Shown: positions 62,508 through 64,000 of the stretch, piece by piece
Layout: each line of letters opens with the position of its first letter
Position numbering within the stretch: the first letter of the stretch is position 1
Assembly (NCBI GenBank): GCA_902500825.1
Contig: CABVRX010000012.1
Span: forward strand, 1-64,000
Length of the DNA: 64,000 nucleotides
Direction: 5' to 3'
From: an uncultured Nitrospira sp.
GTDB taxonomy: Bacteria; Nitrospirota; Nitrospiria; Nitrospirales; Nitrospiraceae
Notes under the pieces: generated by a model
Told to the model about the DNA's origin: nothing
The model's input: only the letters and a program-made list of their open reading frames with translations
Databases searched by the model: none
Position numbers and translations under genes: made by a program

Positions 62508-63812
62508 TCAGTGTCGTCCTACCGGTTCAGGTCTGATCAGATTCGCCGCTTCCGCTTCGTTGATCAGGGCGACGTACTCTTGTCGCCAATGTTTCAGCGT
62601 ACTTTGGATCGGAGCGACTTCCGCGTCGCCGAAGGCGCAGACCGTGCGGCCTGCGATGTTTTTGCATAGATCCAACAAGGTTTCAAGGTCCTCCATCCGG
62701 CCACGCTTCGCCAAAATTCTACGCAGCGTTTGCACGAGCCAAGAACTGCCTTCTCGGCAAGGGCTGCATTTCCCGCAGGACTCATGGTAGAAAAATTCCA
62801 TCAGCCGAAGCGCGGCCCAGACCATGCTGGTGCCTTCTTCCATCACCGTCACGCCGCCGGATCCCAACATCGATCCCGCCGCCGCAACATGTTCAAAATC
62901 CAGCTTCACATCGAGATGGGCCGGGGTCAGAAAAGGCGCCGACGCTCCACCCGGAATAAAGGCTTTCATCGGCTTGTCGGATCGCATGCCGCCGGCATGT
63001 TCATACACCAACTCTCGGACCGTCATTCCCATCGGAACTTCATAATTGCCCGGCCGCTTCACGTGGCCGCTCACACAGAAGACTCTGGTGCCCGTGCTCT
63101 TCGGCGGTGAGCCGATCGCGGCAAACCAGTCGGGGCCTCGGCTGATGATATGGGGAAGATTCGCCAACGTCTCGACGTTATTGACCACGGTCGGCTTATT
63201 GTAGAGCCCATGCGTGGCTGGAAACGGCGGCTTGATGCGCGGGAGTCCTCGTTTGCCTTCGAGCGATTCCAAGAGGGCTGTCTCCTCGCCGCAGATATAG
63301 GCCCCCGCTCCCCGATGCACCCACACATCCGCATTGATGCCGGTGCCGAGAATGTTTTTTCCGATATATCCGGCGGCCCTCGCTTCGTCGATGGCCTGTT
63401 CCAAGATTTTTGAGCCCAAGACCATTTCCCCACGAATATAGATGTAGGCGGTTTCCGCACCGATGGCGTAGCAGGCCAACACGATACCTTCCAAGACTTG
63501 ATGGGGATCCCGCTCCATGAGTTGACGATCTTTAAACGTACCGGGCTCGCTCTCGTCGGCGTTGCAACATAGATAACGGGGACCTTGATAGTCTTTCGGC
63601 AGAAACCCCCATTTCACGCCGGTCGGGAAGCCGGCGCCGCCTCGGCCCCGCAATCCGGACTTACGGACCATCGCCGTCACATCCGGTGGAGAGACCTTCC
63701 CAAGCGTATTGCGCAGGGCTTGATACCCGCCGGCCTTCTCATAGTCCGCCAACGACCCGGCGTATCCGGGCTGCATCATGTTTTTCAGAAGGATGAGTTC
63801 GTGTTGGGGCAT
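62508..63812 (-). CDS. nuoF: NADH-quinone oxidoreductase subunit F
   Basis: NuoF binds NADH and FMN and holds cluster N3. 434 residues; Gly-Arg-Gly-Gly-Ala-Gly-Phe-Pro-Thr-Gly-x-Lys-Trp near residue 55, the FMN/NADH glycine loops (Gly-Ala-Gly-Ala-Tyr-Ile-Cys-Gly-Glu-Glu-Thr-Ala) and Glu-Ser-Cys-Gly-Lys-Cys-x-Pro-Cys-Arg-Glu-Gly for N3. All expected residues are present. Length normal. Confidence 0.97.
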   Translation of the reverse strand: MPQHELILLKNMMQPGYAGSLADYEKAGGYQALRNTLGKVSPPDVTAMVRKSGLRGRGGAGFPTGVKWGFLPKDYQGPRYLCCNADESEPGTFKDRQLMERDPHQVLEGIVLACYAIGAETAYIYIRGEMVLGSKILEQAIDEARAAGYIGKNILGTGINADVWVHRGAGAYICGEETALLESLEGKRGLPRIKPPFPATHGLYNKPTVVNNVETLANLPHIISRGPDWFAAIGSPPKSTGTRVFCVSGHVKRPGNYEVPMGMTVRELVYEHAGGMRSDKPMKAFIPGGASAPFLTPAHLDVKLDFEHVAAAGSMLGSGGVTVMEEGTSMVWAALRLMEFFYHESCGKCSPCREGSSWLVQTLRRILAKRGRMEDLETLLDLCKNIAGRTVCAFGDAEVAPIQSTLKHWRQEYVALINEAEAANLIRPEPVGRH

Positions 63813-63829
63813 CTCAATCCAACTTCCCC

Positions 63830-64000
63830 TTACTTAACGTTCACCGGTTCCGGCCACATAAATGGCCCGCTCTTCAGTGGGCTGGTTCCTGCCGATCGCA
63901 GATCGGTCAAAATTCGGTCCAGTTTGTTCTCGGTCAGCTGCTCATAGTAATCATCGTTGACCTGCATCATGGGACCGGTCCCGCACGCGGCCAAACACTC
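63830..64000 (-). CDS. nuoE: NADH-quinone oxidoreductase subunit E, C-terminal part
   Basis: The gene runs off the window end. The visible C-terminal 56 residues contain [15 protein letters not shown], the second half of the [2Fe-2S] (N1a) binding pattern of NuoE, then Tyr-Tyr-Glu-Gln-Leu-Thr. The stop TAA precedes nuoF by 17 bp. The operon order E-F-G-H-I-J-K-L-M-N implies nuoA-D farther upstream, outside the window. Confidence 0.93.
   Translation of the reverse strand, partial: ECLAACGTGPMMQVNDDYYEQLTENKLDRILTDLRSAGTSPLKSGPFMWPEPVNVK

Noticed and set aside
61533-62669. A 378-codon open frame on the plus strand
   Set aside because: Antisense to nuoG and nuoF; no recognisable motif.
1-64000. 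CRISPR array or cas genes
   Set aside because: I saw no regularly spaced repeats of 25-40 bp and no Cas-like protein; the periodic arrays seen are 11-bp regulatory repeats.

Overview
The window looks like chromosomal DNA from a Nitrospira-type nitrite oxidiser (phylum Nitrospirota). This is inferred from the overall gene content: a diderm envelope (LolA, Pal, FadL and OprO/OprP porins), a large NADH dehydrogenase operon, NarL-type two-component systems, an acyl-homoserine lactone (AHL) locus and a cyanobacterial-like quinone methyltransferase. A database search would be needed to fix the species.

Layout. 1-4.4 kb is a loosely packed accessory stretch. It opens with the 3' half of tRNA-Arg(UCG), and a decayed copy of the same tRNA 3' end lies about 1.07 kb downstream. 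It then carries several very small genes, a Pal/OmpA lipoprotein, a PilZ protein and MsrA. 4.6-17.2 kb is a phosphate-acquisition island: a PstS-like paralogue, two OprO/OprP-type porins, a Slp-type lipoprotein, a second lipoprotein, then pstS-pstC-pstA-pstB-phoU. Three intergenic sites in the island carry tandem 7-mers close to YGTAACA at an exact 11-bp period, which reads as a local Pho box. 17.3-21.3 kb holds ftsK, lolA and a 2-oxoglutarate oxygenase-like gene.

21.5-25.7 kb (minus strand) has a CopD-like membrane protein, a radical SAM/SPASM protein and a large universal-stress-protein fusion. The last two share a rare PCP_red-like domain, one copy in the first and three in the second. 25.9-29.7 kb groups quinone/flavin chemistry: a UbiH-like flavoprotein, a methyltransferase that looks cyanobacterial followed by a truncated flavoprotein, and UbiE/MenG. 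uvrA (29.8-32.4 kb) encodes a protein that lacks the usual insertion domain of about 100 residues. A small decayed region with a HEPN-like pseudogene follows, then a HerA-like ATPase and a UPF0114 membrane protein.

37.3-45 kb is a signalling island: two NarL-type sensor kinase/response regulator pairs, then a LuxI-type AHL synthase and a convergent LuxR-type receptor. A 20-bp lux-box-like palindrome lies 85 bp upstream of luxI. A FadL-like porin follows, divergent from luxR. 45-52 kb is mostly housekeeping: uvrC, a DapF homologue in which both catalytic cysteines are serine, glyoxalase-like, GNAT, polysaccharide deacetylase, a site-2 protease with CBS domains, and YihY. A 168-bp MITE-like repeat abuts the stop codon of nuoN. 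From 52 kb to the end runs the minus-strand complex I operon nuoE(partial)-F-G-H-I-J-K-L-M-N; nuoA-D would lie outside the window.

Most novel or testable points: the Pho-box family, the AHL locus with its own lux box, the Ser/Ser DapF, the insertion-domain-less UvrA, the USP/PCP_red/rubredoxin fusion next to a PCP_red radical SAM enzyme, and the tRNA-Arg scar.
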